This document shows, in pieces, positions 8,622-20,093 of a stretch of 64,000 nucleotides of DNA. The DNA comes from Rhizobium tropici CIAT 899 (GTDB lineage: Bacteria > Pseudomonadota > Alphaproteobacteria > Rhizobiales > Rhizobiaceae), in assembly GCF_000330885.1 (NCBI RefSeq), contig NC_020059.1, forward strand, positions 3,443,501 through 3,507,500, written 5' to 3'. Under the pieces are notes generated by a model. That model searched no databases. It was not told where the DNA came from and was given only the letters and a program-made list of their open reading frames with translations. Within the stretch, counting starts at the first letter, position 1; every line of letters begins with the position of its first letter. The translations under genes were made by a program, and so were the position numbers.

Positions 8622-9332
8622 TTGGCAAAAACCATCATCGAGCTGAAGAAGGCGGATTTGACGCTCGGCAATGCCGCCGCATCAGTCCATGTGCTGAAGG
8701 GCATTGACCTCACCATCATGGAGGGTGAATCGGTGGGCATCGTCGGCCCCTCCGGTTCCGGCAAGTCCACTCTGCTGATGGTGCTGGCCGGCCTCGAAAA
8801 GCTCGACAGCGGCGAACTTCTGATCCGCGACACGCCGCTGCATAGCCTGAGTGAAGATCGCATCGCCGATTTCCGCGGCCGCAACATCGGCATCGTTTTC
8901 CAATCCTTCCACCTGATCGCCAACATGACGGCGCTCGAAAATGTCGCAGTGCCGCTGGAACTTGCGAACGTCCGCGATGCCTTCGATATCGCCAGGCGGG
9001 AGCTGGAAGCAGTGGGGCTGGGCGAGAGGCTCACGCACTATCCCGGCCAGCTCTCCGGCGGCGAGCAACAGCGCGTCGCCATCGCCCGCGCGCTGGCGCC
9101 TTCGCCCGCCGTCCTGATTGCCGACGAACCGACGGGCAATCTCGATACCGATACCGGCCGGCAGATCGCCGATCTGCTCTTCGCCCAGCAGGCCGAGCGC
9201 GGCACGACCATGCTGCTCGTCACCCACGATCCCGCTCTTGCCGCCCGTTGCTCTCGGCAGATCCGCGTCCGTTCCGGCGAAATCGAGAGCGACAGCATGC
9301 GCACGCGCACCAACCAGGCAGCCATTGCATGA
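8622..9332 (+). CDS. ybbA: ABC transporter ATP-binding protein (YbbA / LolD-like)
   Basis: 236 aa. Walker A is GPSGSGKST (~residue 42), the Q-loop lies in IVFQSF, the signature is LSGGEQQ, Walker B is VLIADEPTG, and the switch histidine is in LVTHD. It belongs to the MacB/LolD/YbbA group that works with FtsX-like permeases on envelope substrates. The start is a TTG at 8622; no in-frame ATG exists before residue 33 (MEGES), which would remove the first strand. It overlaps the permease by ATGA (9329-9332), so the two are translated together. Confidence 0.93.
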   Translation: MAKTIIELKKADLTLGNAAASVHVLKGIDLTIMEGESVGIVGPSGSGKSTLLMVLAGLEKLDSGELLIRDTPLHSLSEDRIADFRGRNIGIVFQSFHLIANMTALENVAVPLELANVRDAFDIARRELEAVGLGERLTHYPGQLSGGEQQRVAIARALAPSPAVLIADEPTGNLDTDTGRQIADLLFAQQAERGTTMLLVTHDPALAARCSRQIRVRSGEIESDSMRTRTNQAAIA

Positions 9333-11875
9333 GCGCGGCGGGACTGCGCCTGCCCCTCGCCTTCCGCCTCGCCCTGCGCGAATTGCGCGGCGGCCTTGGC
9401 GGCTTCTACATCTTCCTTGCCTGCATCGCGCTCGGCACCGGCGCGATCGCCGCCGTCAATTCCGTTTCCCGTTCGATCACCGACGCGATTTCGACGCAGG
9501 GACAATCGCTGCTATCAGGCGATGCCCGTTTCGAACTGCGCAATCGCGAGGCGACGCCGGAAGAATTCGCCTATCTCCAAAGCTTAGGCAAAGTTTCCCG
9601 CTCCACCGGCCTGCGTTCCATGGCACGTCTGCCCGATGGCTCGGACCAGGCGCTGGTCGAGGTGAAGGCCGTCGACGACGCCTATCCGCTCTACGGCACC
9701 TTTGAGGCCAACCCTAATCAGCCGCTCTCGACGTTACTGGCCGCGAAAGATGGCGCCTATGGCGCCGTCGTAGCGCCGCTGCTGTTGGAACGCCTGAACC
9801 TCAAGGTCGGCGGCGATCTGCTGCTGGGCAATACGAAGCTGCGCATATCGGGCACTATCCAAAGCGAGCCGGACGCCGTCTCCGAAGGCTTCGGCTTCGC
9901 GCCGCGCCTGCTCACCAGCAGCGACGCCCTGATTGCTTCCGGCCTGATCACCACGGGCAGTCTGGTCGAGCAATCCTACAAGATCCGCATGGACAACCCC
10001 GCAGCCGGCATCCGCAATCTCACTGACCGCGCCAATGCCGCCTTCCCGCAAGCCGGCTGGTCGATCCGCAGCAGTGATCGCGCGGCACCCCAGCTCGCCG
10101 ACAACGTCACCCGCTTCTCGCAGTTCCTGACGCTGGTCGGCCTGGCGGCGCTCATCGTCGGCGGCGTCGGCGTTGCCAATGCCGTCCGCGCCTTCCTCGA
10201 TTCCAAGCGCACGACCATCGCCACCTTCAAATGCCTGGGCGCGCCGGCCTTCGTCGTTGTGCTGATCTATCTCATCCAGATCGCCGTCATTGCGCTTGCC
10301 GGCATAGTAATTGGCCTCGTCCTCGGCGCCATTGCGCCGATGATTGCGTCGCAATTCATGGCGGAATTCCTGCCGATTTCCACCGCCCCGCGGCTTTATC
10401 CCGGTGCATTGACGCTCGCCGCCCTGTTCGGCCTGCTGACGACGCTGGCCTTTGCCATCCCGCCGCTCGGCCATGCCCGCGAAGTGCCGGCAACGGCGCT
10501 GTTTCGCGAACAGGGTTTCGAAGCGCGACGCCTTCCCGGCTGGCCCTATCTGCTCGCCGCCGGCGTGCTGATGGCAGCCCTTGCGGCTCTGGCGATCGTC
10601 ACCGCCTATGATCGCTTCATCGCGATCGTCTTCGTCGTTTCGATTGCCGCCGCCTTCGTCGTGCTGCGCGCCGTTGCGGCCGTGCTTTCCTGGCTTGCCC
10701 GCCGCAGCCCGCGTGTGCGCTCGCCCGCCCTGCGCCTGGCGATCGGCAATATTCATCGGCCCGGCGCGCTCACCTCGTCCGTCGTGCTGTCGCTCGGCCT
10801 CGGGCTGGCGCTGTTGGTGACCCTGACGTTGATCGACGGCAACATGCGCCGCGAACTGATGGGCCGCATGAGCGAACAGGCGCCGAATTTCTTCTTCGTC
10901 GATATTCAGGGGCCGGAGCTGGAAGGCTTCCGCAAGATCGTGCTCGACATCGACCCCAAGGGCAAGCTCGTCGAGGCGCCGATGCTGCGCGGCCGCATCG
11001 TCGCCTTCAATGGCGAGGATGTTACCAAGATGAAGGTGCCGGCCGCCGGTCAATGGGTCCTGCGCGGCGACCGCGGCATCACCTATGCCGATACGGTGCC
11101 GGAAAATGCCTCGGTCACGGAAGGCAAATGGTGGGACAAGGATTATAGCGGCGAGCCGCTGGTCTCCTTCTCCGAAGAGGAAGGCAAGGCGCTCGGCCTG
11201 AAGCTCGGCGATAAAGTCACCGTCAACGTGCTCGGCCGCAACATCACCGCCAAGATCGCCAGCTTCCGCAAGGTTCAATGGCAGTCGCTGTCGATCAATT
11301 TCGTGATGATCTTCTCGCCCAATACCTTCAAGGGCGCCCCGCATGCCTGGCTCGCCACCCTGACCGACACATCAGCCACCCCGGAACAGGAAGCGGCCAT
11401 TCTCAGGAAGGTCACGAATACCTACCCGACCATAACAAGCGTCCGCGTCAAGGATGCTCTCGATGTCGTCAACACGCTTGTGGGACAGCTTGCCACTGCC
11501 ATCCGCTCCGCCGCCTCTGTCGCACTCATTGCCTCGGTGCTGGTGCTGGCCGGCGCGCTCGCGGCCGGCAATCGCGCGCGCGCGCACGACGCCGTCATCC
11601 TTAAGACGCTTGGCGCGACGCGGGCGACACTGATCCGCGCCTTCAGCTACGAATATCTGATCCTGGGTGGGGCAACCGCCGTCTTTGCCTTGATCGCCGG
11701 TGCCGCATCCGCCTGGTATATCGTCAGCCGCATCATGCACCTGCCCTCGGCCTTCCTGCCCGATGTCGCCGTATCGACGCTCGTCATCGCCCTGGTGCTG
11801 ACGGTCGGTATTGGCCTCATCGGCACCTGGCGCATCCTCGGCCAGAAGGCCGCCCCCGTTCTGCGTGAACTCTAA
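9329..11875 (+). CDS. ybbP: FtsX-like ABC permease (YbbP-like)
   Basis: 848 aa, about 10 membrane segments arranged as two FtsX-type halves, each with a large periplasmic domain. The first transmembrane segment is near residues 22-45; a three-helix FtsX block is at ~255-400 and the second at ~700-848. The start ATG 9329 overlaps the ybbA stop. Partners of this type are mechanotransmission pumps; the substrate of YbbAP is not settled, but the conserved link to a TesA-like esterase suggests work on lipids or esterified molecules (inference). Confidence 0.92.
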   Translation: MSAAGLRLPLAFRLALRELRGGLGGFYIFLACIALGTGAIAAVNSVSRSITDAISTQGQSLLSGDARFELRNREATPEEFAYLQSLGKVSRSTGLRSMARLPDGSDQALVEVKAVDDAYPLYGTFEANPNQPLSTLLAAKDGAYGAVVAPLLLERLNLKVGGDLLLGNTKLRISGTIQSEPDAVSEGFGFAPRLLTSSDALIASGLITTGSLVEQSYKIRMDNPAAGIRNLTDRANAAFPQAGWSIRSSDRAAPQLADNVTRFSQFLTLVGLAALIVGGVGVANAVRAFLDSKRTTIATFKCLGAPAFVVVLIYLIQIAVIALAGIVIGLVLGAIAPMIASQFMAEFLPISTAPRLYPGALTLAALFGLLTTLAFAIPPLGHAREVPATALFREQGFEARRLPGWPYLLAAGVLMAALAALAIVTAYDRFIAIVFVVSIAAAFVVLRAVAAVLSWLARRSPRVRSPALRLAIGNIHRPGALTSSVVLSLGLGLALLVTLTLIDGNMRRELMGRMSEQAPNFFFVDIQGPELEGFRKIVLDIDPKGKLVEAPMLRGRIVAFNGEDVTKMKVPAAGQWVLRGDRGITYADTVPENASVTEGKWWDKDYSGEPLVSFSEEEGKALGLKLGDKVTVNVLGRNITAKIASFRKVQWQSLSINFVMIFSPNTFKGAPHAWLATLTDTSATPEQEAAILRKVTNTYPTITSVRVKDALDVVNTLVGQLATAIRSAASVALIASVLVLAGALAAGNRARAHDAVILKTLGATRATLIRAFSYEYLILGGATAVFALIAGAASAWYIVSRIMHLPSAFLPDVAVSTLVIALVLTVGIGLIGTWRILGQKAAPVLREL

Positions 11876-12069
11876 CCGCTCCGCCGACGGTGCAGAGCCG
11901 CCAAAACAGCCCGATGTTACATCGATTTAACATCGGGCCGGCTGCTTGACCCTTGTGCATGCGGCTCGAAAGCCTCATATTCTGTGCAGGCATGCTGGAG
12001 CTCCGCAGCGGCGCCTGGGTTCTGAAGGACCCGACACCGTACTCACATCGGAGCTTGAAAGAGGAAAAC

Positions 12070-12810
12070 ATGGCTGACTTTCGCAATTACCAAAACCGGG
12101 CGCAGAGCGGTGCGCAATCCGGTGCGATGATAGACGAGGGCCTTCGAGCCTATATGCTCAAGGTCTATAACCTGATGGCGCTGGGTCTGGCGATCACGGG
12201 TGTTGCCGCCTATCTCTCCTTCTCGCTCGCTTTCGCAAACGGACAGATCACGGCCTTCGGCCAGGCGATCTATCTGAGCCCGCTGAAGTGGGTGGTCATT
12301 CTCGCCCCGCTGGCAATGGTCTTCTTCCTGAGCTTCAGGATCAACCGCATGAGCGTGGCCGCCGCGACGACGACCTTCTGGGTCTACGCCGCGCTGGTGG
12401 GCCTGTCGCTGTCGTCGATCTTCATCATCTACACAGGTCAGAGCGTCGTGCAGACCTTCTTCGTGACCGCCGCCTCCTTCGGCGCGTTGTCGCTCTACGG
12501 CTACACGACCAAGCGTGATCTCTCCGCGATGGGCTCGTTCCTGATGATGGGTCTCTTCGGCCTGATCATCGCGACACTCGTCAACATCTTCCTGGCTTCG
12601 TCCGCCCTACAGTTCGCCATCTCCGTGATCGGCGTCCTGATCTTCGCAGGCCTCACCGCCTACGATACGCAGCGGATCAAGGAAATGTACTATGATGCCG
12701 ACGATGCGACCGTAGCAGGCCGCAAGGCAATCATGGGCGCCCTGTCGCTCTACCTGGACTTCATCAACCTGTTCATGTTCCTGCTGCAATTTATGGGCAA
12801 CCGCCGTTAA
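12070..12810 (+). CDS. Bax inhibitor-1 / YccA family membrane protein
   Basis: 246 aa with seven hydrophobic segments from about residue 30 to the end. The family hallmarks are visible: VYNLMALGLAITG near residue 34, GFGALSLYGYTTKRDL in parts near residue 140, and FAGLTAYDTQRIKEMY near residue 195, where the aspartates are proposed to gate a pH-sensitive calcium leak. The ATG at 12070 follows AAAGAGGAAA. It ends with a strong terminator and appears to be a single-gene unit. Confidence 0.94.
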   Translation: MADFRNYQNRAQSGAQSGAMIDEGLRAYMLKVYNLMALGLAITGVAAYLSFSLAFANGQITAFGQAIYLSPLKWVVILAPLAMVFFLSFRINRMSVAAATTTFWVYAALVGLSLSSIFIIYTGQSVVQTFFVTAASFGALSLYGYTTKRDLSAMGSFLMMGLFGLIIATLVNIFLASSALQFAISVIGVLIFAGLTAYDTQRIKEMYYDADDATVAGRKAIMGALSLYLDFINLFMFLLQFMGNRR

Positions 12811-12832
12811 TCGCAGCGTGAAATGAGATACG

Positions 12833-12860
12833 AAAAGGCGGCTTCAGCCGCCTTTTTTGT
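12833..12860 (+). terminator. Intrinsic terminator of the BI-1 family gene
   Basis: AAGGCGGC (12835-12842), loop TTCA, GCCGCCTT (12847-12854), then a run of Ts. Confidence 0.95.
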
Positions 12861-12928
12861 TTGCTTGGGCACACGCCCTGCGATTTGATAGCTGCCGTCA
12901 CAAATCCGCAGATCAGGCAATAGAAGCA

Positions 12929-13486
12929 ATGTCCGTCAGCCTCCGCAGTGCAACCTCAGACGACCTTCCCCATATCACCGCCATCTACAGAGATTCCGTC
13001 CTGAACGGCACGGCAAGCTACGAAATCACGCCACCGAACCAGGAAGAAATGACGGTCAGGTTCGAGGCGATCCGTGACAAGGGTTATCCCTATCTCGTCG
13101 CCGAAGACGAGACCGGCGCATTCCTCGGCTATGCTTATGCCTCATCCTTCCGCACGCGGCCGGCCTATCGCTGGATGGTGGAGGACTCGATCTATCTGGC
13201 GCCGGAGGCTCGAGGGCGCGGCATCGGCCGGTTGCTGCTCGATGCGCTCGTCGAAAGCTGCCAGACGCTTGGCTTCCGCCAGATGATCGCCGTCATCGGC
13301 GGCGCCCATCCCGCCTCCGTCGCCGTACACCGCGCCGCAGGCTTCACCGAAACCGGCCTGTTGAAAGGCACCGGCTACAAGCATGGCCGGTGGCTGGATA
13401 CGATGCTGATGCAGAAGGCGCTCGGACACGGCGCGGAAACCGATCCGGATCCTTCGGTTTATCCGGGGACATTGTTTGGGGGATAG
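12929..13486 (+). CDS. GNAT N-acetyltransferase, phosphinothricin acetyltransferase-like
   Basis: 185 aa. Typical for the Pat/Bar branch of GNAT enzymes: an N-terminal RSATSDDLPHITAIYRD, then YPYLVAE, the acetyl-CoA loop EARGRGIGRLLL (~residues 92-103), IAVIGG and the C-terminal FTETGLLKGTGYKHGRWLDT. Members acetylate phosphinothricin, methionine sulfoximine or small amines; resistance to the herbicide cannot be assumed. I start at ATG 12929 (MSVSLRSATS); the frame upstream overlaps the terminator. Confidence 0.88.
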   Translation: MSVSLRSATSDDLPHITAIYRDSVLNGTASYEITPPNQEEMTVRFEAIRDKGYPYLVAEDETGAFLGYAYASSFRTRPAYRWMVEDSIYLAPEARGRGIGRLLLDALVESCQTLGFRQMIAVIGGAHPASVAVHRAAGFTETGLLKGTGYKHGRWLDTMLMQKALGHGAETDPDPSVYPGTLFGG

Positions 13487-13541
13487 TATCTGACCCGCCA
13501 GTCTGCAGAGCCGCCTAGCCCGCTGCGGAAACGCGCAGAAA

Positions 13542-13943
13542 CTACTTCTCCACCAGCTTCAGCTGCTTGTCGAAAACCTTCAGCACTTGATTCAGGTCAT
13601 GACCACGTTTCAGGATCATGCCGCTGGTATTGACGACGGAAAAGGCACCCTGCTTGGCCGATAGCTTCGGATTCTTTTCGATGCGGAAAAGCGGCATCTC
13701 GCCGGAGCGCTTGAAGACGGAGAAAACCGCTTTGTCCTTCAAATGGTCGATGGCGTAGTCGCGCCACTCGCCTTCGCCGACCATGCGACCATAGATCCAG
13801 AGAATCGCATCCAGCTCCCGGCGATGAAACGTCACCGGCAGCGGGTCCTTGCTCTGTTTGTATTCTCTGAGATCAACGACGACGGATGAATTGGTATCGA
13901 CGGAACGGCTTTTACCGTGTCTCAAATCCGGCTGATCAGTCAT
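13542..13943 (-). CDS. DUF2794 domain-containing protein
   Basis: 133 aa, soluble, starting MTDQPDLRHG (ATG 13941-13943; a TTG one codon upstream is also in frame). It contains VTFHRRELDAILWIYGRMV (residues ~38-56), GEWRDYAID, and FRIEKNPKLSAKQGAFSVV (in parts), which I recognise as the alphaproteobacterial DUF2794 family. Function unknown. It stands alone on the minus strand. Confidence 0.82.
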   Translation of the reverse strand: MTDQPDLRHGKSRSVDTNSSVVVDLREYKQSKDPLPVTFHRRELDAILWIYGRMVGEGEWRDYAIDHLKDKAVFSVFKRSGEMPLFRIEKNPKLSAKQGAFSVVNTSGMILKRGHDLNQVLKVFDKQLKLVEK

Positions 13944-14192
13944 CAATCCCCCAGGGGCTATCTCATGACAGGAGAATGACAGTTTGCCTCAGCCACATCA
14001 AATTGCAAGACGGCTGGCGGCTCACAATTTCTTTCCCAGCTGTGAAAGCACCTCGTCAGCGCCGCATTTCAGCCAAAACGACGCCCAATTTACAGGAAGT
14101 ATAGGGAACCGTTTGGCGCCGCCGCGTCAAACGGCCCGGCCGGGGCGTATCGATTAAACCCCAGCCCCGAATGCGTCCTCGCCGGGCACCTC
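13944..14192. other. Upstream region of the DUF2794 gene
   Basis: About 250 bases without a supported gene. It presumably holds the DUF2794 promoter. Adjacent to it, at 14193, begins a short hairpin repeat array, so the whole gap between DUF2794 and DUF1223 is 375 bases. Confidence 0.4.
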
Positions 14193-14303
14193 CCCTTTTC
14201 GGCGCCAGCCGAAATAGGAACCCTTTTTGGCGTCACGCAAAATAGGGATCTTTCGACCGTCAGCCCGAATAGGAGCCTTTTGGGCCCAAGCCGAATGAAG
14301 GGG
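14193..14303. repeat. Four-copy degenerate tandem repeat, 27-28 nt unit, each unit a small hairpin
   Basis: Units run 14193-14220, 14221-14248, 14249-14275 and 14276-14303. Each has the plan (C)CTTTT, arm, 3-4 base loop, complementary arm, then AATAGG or a variant. Unit 1 has a perfect stem TTTCGGC-GCCA-GCCGAAA. Unit 2 reads TTTTGGCG-TCA-CGCAAAA and the fourth TTGGGC-CCAA-GCCGAA, so arms have diverged together. It lies 16 bases past the stop of the DUF1223 gene. No spacer sequences separate the units. Confidence 0.75.
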
Positions 14304-14318
14304 CTCCAGAAAAGCCGC

Positions 14319-15062
14319 TCAGCCGTCCGAGCCCACAGTCAAAACAGTCGCCCCGAAAATGGCGGCCGGATCGCCCGCAGGCGTCGACGCCTGCAGCAGA
14401 ATCGCGAGGCCTCGCCGGCCGGCTTTATCGAGCACGGTAGAGGGCAATACGAGGCTCATGGCCTTGCCGTCCCACATGCCCACCGTCTCGACATCGGAGA
14501 CGGCATGCATATAGGCAATCTGCTGGCCGGTATTTTCGCCGCCCTTCGGCGCCACCATCTGCTCCTTGTCGAAATAGACGGCAACCACATTGGCCCTGCC
14601 CTGCCCGGCTCCGATCTTGATCTCCAGCTCGTCACCCTTCATGGCGGCACTGACCGGAACCATCAGACCCTCGCCAAGGCGCTCAAACTCGTCGAGCTTG
14701 ACGTTGATGCCACTGAGATCGGCACCGTTCATATGGTCCCTGCCATTGACGATCGCCTGTGGCGTATAAACTCCGCTGCGGCCCATCGTCCGGGCATAGG
14801 CATACTGGCGCGCCGTATTGTCCTTGGACGCCATGGTGTCGTTCCAGCCGAGATAGTTCCAATAGTCGACATGGTAGGCAAGCGCCACGACATTGCCCTG
14901 GCGGATCAGCTTGCGAAAGGCCGCATCGGCGGGAGGACAGGACGCGCAGCCCTGCGAAGTGAAGAGTTCGACGACGCCCTTGATCTTCGGAGCCTCCTGC
15001 GCATGCAGCGAACTTGCGAGCCCAATGCCTGCCAAAAGTGGAACCAAAAATCGAAGGCGCAT
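14319..15062 (-). CDS. DUF1223 secreted thioredoxin-like protein
   Basis: 247 aa with a signal peptide (MRLRFLVPLLAGIGLASSLHA). The DUF1223 hallmark follows: VELFTSQGCASCPPADA with a CxxC pair at about residues 38-41, then LAYHVDYWNYLGW and the PQAIVNG segment with a cis-proline-like position. The fold is thioredoxin-like, so a periplasmic redox role is plausible, but function is unproven. The frame extends 8 codons upstream of the ATG chosen (15060-15062). Confidence 0.87.
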   Translation of the reverse strand: MRLRFLVPLLAGIGLASSLHAQEAPKIKGVVELFTSQGCASCPPADAAFRKLIRQGNVVALAYHVDYWNYLGWNDTMASKDNTARQYAYARTMGRSGVYTPQAIVNGRDHMNGADLSGINVKLDEFERLGEGLMVPVSAAMKGDELEIKIGAGQGRANVVAVYFDKEQMVAPKGGENTGQQIAYMHAVSDVETVGMWDGKAMSLVLPSTVLDKAGRRGLAILLQASTPAGDPAAIFGATVLTVGSDG

Positions 15063-15257
15063 TTCTATCTCTACCTCTGCATCCAATCGCGAGCGCCATC
15101 TGCCTATACGGGCTCTGCAATATCAGCGCTTCTTGGGGCGACCAAGCCACATCAAGCCCGAAAAATCTGAAACAAGAGATAATAGTTTAACGCGATGACG
15201 CAAAGTCACGATGGGGTGAGGCTGGAGTGAGCGGAAGTCTCGCCGTACACATCACCG

Positions 15258-15298
15258 TGAAAAACAAGAGGCCGCCGGAAGCGTTTTCCGGCGGCCTC
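15258..15298 (-). terminator. Intrinsic terminator of acnA
   Basis: A 13-bp perfect stem, GAGGCCGCCGGAA (15268-15280) with TTCCGGCGGCCTC (15286-15298). On the minus strand it is followed by TTGTTTTTC. Confidence 0.95.
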
Positions 15299-15320
15299 CC
15301 ATAACAGTGCTGAATGCCTA

Positions 15321-18011
<2,691 letters not shown>

Positions 18012-18274
18012 GAGATACCCCGTTTCTGATAGCCAACACAGTCGTGCGAACGCCTATGCACTTTATGCACATCAGGATGCGGGTACGGCCATTTCCGCTG
18101 TCCGCACGTAAGGCAGAAAACCTTATGTTCGGCGCAAGGATGAAATTCACGCCGACCGCTGGCGTGGTTGCAGGTCTTATAGATAATTTCGTAAAGACTT
18201 GCCAGAGTGACAAAGCGCAAATTTCGACAATTTTTTGCGCGCTGCGGTAAAGAAAATAGGGAAAACCTGAGCGA

Positions 18275-18922
18275 ATGCATCTAAGCGCTGAAAATCTGGC
18301 TGCAAGGCGGGGCGAAGACCTGATTTTCTTGAATGTTTCCTTCGACTTGGCGGGTGGAGACGCACTCGTTTTGACCGGCCGCAACGGATCGGGAAAATCG
18401 ACGCTGCTGCGCGTTGTGGCAGGCCTTCTCAGGCCGGAAAAGGGTCGTGTCGCATTCACCGGAAAGGACGGCGAATTGGACCGGCCGGCCGGCGAAGCCA
18501 GCCACTATCTCGGCCACCGCAATGCGATGAAATCCGAGCTGACCGTCGCGGAAAACCTGACCTTCTGGAAAACCTTTTTCGGCGACATGCCGGGCGGCTC
18601 CGGCCTCGATATCAATGAAGCTGTCGATGCCGTCGGTCTTGCCGACATCACGCATCTGCCCTTCGGCTATCTCTCCGCCGGCCAGCAGCGGCGAATCGCT
18701 TTCGCCAAACTTCTGGTCGCCCACCGCCCTATCTGGATCCTGGACGAACCGACGGCAGCGCTCGACAGCTCCGCCGACCGGCTTTTCGCGGAGCTAATCA
18801 CCGCCCATCAGAAGAAGGGCGGCATTGTGCTTGCTGCGACGCACCAGCCGCTGGGGTTGGAGAACGCGCAGGAGATGCGGATGACGGGGTTTGTCGGGGC
18901 GAGTGAGGGGGTTTGGGGATGA
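18275..18922 (+). CDS. ccmA: Heme exporter ATP-binding protein CcmA
   Basis: 215 aa ATPase of the CcmABCD complex that releases holo-CcmE for cytochrome c maturation. Walker A is GRNGSGKST (~residue 37), the signature LSAGQQRR and Walker B IWILDEPTA are clear. It matches CcmA in its short length and in the ASHYLGHRNAMKSELTVAEN region (in parts). It opens the ccm cluster, but ccmB follows only after 331 bases holding a pair of inverted palindromic repeats. Confidence 0.95.
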   Translation: MHLSAENLAARRGEDLIFLNVSFDLAGGDALVLTGRNGSGKSTLLRVVAGLLRPEKGRVAFTGKDGELDRPAGEASHYLGHRNAMKSELTVAENLTFWKTFFGDMPGGSGLDINEAVDAVGLADITHLPFGYLSAGQQRRIAFAKLLVAHRPIWILDEPTAALDSSADRLFAELITAHQKKGGIVLAATHQPLGLENAQEMRMTGFVGASEGVWG

Positions 18923-18992
18923 ATTCGAGAATGCCGAGCCTGCGATGCCACCCTCTGTCCTTTCGGAAAAACTCATCGCTGCGCGACGAGTT

Positions 18993-19039
18993 ACCCCCCT
19001 CTGTCACTATCGTGACATCTCCCCCACAAGGGGGGAGAT
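18993..19039 (+). repeat. REP-like palindrome, type 1, left copy in ccmA-ccmB gap
   Basis: Carries ACCCCCCTCTGTC, a GTGACAT stretch, then CTCCCCC-ACA-AGGGGGGAG. The same unit occurs in ftsY at 24158-24202, and in reverse at 19131 and 24384. Confidence 0.85.
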
Positions 19040-19130
19040 CGTCGGCGGCAGCTACATGCCCTAAGCAACTTCGACAGGATCTGCCAGTACAGAAAGATAT
19101 TGCGTGGCACCGAGTGAGCGGCAGGCTACC

Positions 19131-19177
19131 GATCTCCCCCCTTGTGGGGGAGATGCCCCGAAGGGGCAGAGGGGGGT
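19131..19177 (-). repeat. REP-like palindrome, type 1, right copy in ccmA-ccmB gap
   Basis: Inverted copy of the unit at 18993: CTCCCCCCTTGTGGGGGAG, then GCCCCGAAGGGGC, then AGAGGGGGGT. Pairs with the left copy to form a REPIN-like doublet. Confidence 0.85.
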
Positions 19178-19253
19178 GGCGAGAAGCAACAGCTTCTTGC
19201 GCCTTGAGCCAGGCGAAAGGCAATCTCCCCATACAGTTTGAAAGTCACCATCC

Positions 19254-19913
19254 ATGACCGCCCTCCTCCTCCGCGACCTCAGACTTTCGGTGCGCGCCGG
19301 CGGCGGGGCGTTGATCGGCATTCTCTTCTTCCTGACCGTCGTCGCCATCATCCCCTTCGCCGTCGGCCCCGACCTCAAACTTCTCTCGCGCATCGGCCCT
19401 GCCATCGTCTGGATCGGCGCGTTGCTCGCAAGCCTCCTCGGCCTCGACCGGCTGTTCCAGGCCGAACGCGATGATGGCTCGCTCGATCTGCTCGTCATGC
19501 AGGAAACCCCGCTGGTGCTCACGGTCTTCATCAAATGCGCGGCACATTGGGTGGCGACCGGCCTGCCGCTTGTCATCGCCTCGCCGCTGCTCGGCCTCTT
19601 CATGAATATGAACGAGACCGCGATCGCGGCGACGGCCCTGACCCTGCTCGTTGGCTCGCCGGCACTCACCTTCATCGGCGCGGTCGGTGCCGCCGTCGCC
19701 GTGGCGCTGCCGCGCGGCGGGCTGCTGGTCTCCATTCTGGTGCTGCCGCTCACCATTCCCGTGCTGATCTTCGGCGTCAGCGCCACATACGCCGCCGTCG
19801 AGGGACCGCAGCCCTTCCTGCCGCCGTTCCTGATCCTGATCGCGCTGACCCTGTTCTTCGCAGTCCTCGGGCCGGCTGCTGCCGCCCTTGCCTTGCGAAA
19901 CACGACTGATTGA
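19254..19913 (+). CDS. ccmB: Heme exporter protein CcmB
   Basis: 219 aa inner-membrane permease with six hydrophobic segments, partner of CcmA. The conserved N-terminal LLLRDLRLSVRAGG, the GLDRLFQAERDDGSLD loop (residues ~62-77) and GSPALTFIGAVGAA (residues ~143-156) identify it. Two repeat families flank it: the REP pair upstream and a RIME-like element downstream. Confidence 0.95.
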   Translation: MTALLLRDLRLSVRAGGGALIGILFFLTVVAIIPFAVGPDLKLLSRIGPAIVWIGALLASLLGLDRLFQAERDDGSLDLLVMQETPLVLTVFIKCAAHWVATGLPLVIASPLLGLFMNMNETAIAATALTLLVGSPALTFIGAVGAAVAVALPRGGLLVSILVLPLTIPVLIFGVSATYAAVEGPQPFLPPFLILIALTLFFAVLGPAAAALALRNTTD

Positions 19914-19915
19914 TC

Positions 19916-20017
19916 AGAGCAATTCCAGGAAAAGTGCGAAGCGGTTCTCCGTCCGGAATTGCGTAATAACAAAAGGGTAGAGCGTTTTCGCGTTTCGAAG
20001 AAAAGCGGAAGGGCTCT
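19916..20017. repeat. RIME-like intergenic element, copy B (full form)
   Basis: About 102 bases bounded by AGAGC (19916) and GCTCT (20017). The first palindrome has GCAATTCC / GGAATTGC arms; the second begins at AGAGCGTTTTCGCG and ends at GGGCTCT. It lies between ccmB and ccmC. Size and two-palindrome plan match the rhizobial RIME1 element as I remember it. Confidence 0.8.
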
Positions 20018-20093
20018 AACGGAGATACTGTTTCGCCCATCTGAGGCAATGCGGTCGATTGCCGGAAAAGCCATATCGGGTTAAACAAGCCGC

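Larger units (their letters stand above)
18923..19253. other. Gap between ccmA and ccmB filled mainly by a repeat pair
   Basis: 331 bases inside what is normally a tight gene cluster. It holds two REP-like palindromes in opposite orientation (18993-19039 and 19131-19177) with a 91-base spacer, and a tail (about 19180-19231) that resembles the sequence after the repeat at 21636. No gene is supported. Confidence 0.7.

Noticed and set aside
9734..11344. Antisense frame over the ybbP-like permease
   Set aside because: No motif and no start context; opposite a family-consistent membrane protein.
14193..14303. CRISPR array
   Set aside because: Repeat units abut each other directly, with no spacers and no cas genes nearby.
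18923..19253. Insertion sequence remnant between ccmA and ccmB
   Set aside because: No transposase frame, no target duplications; only short palindromic repeats.
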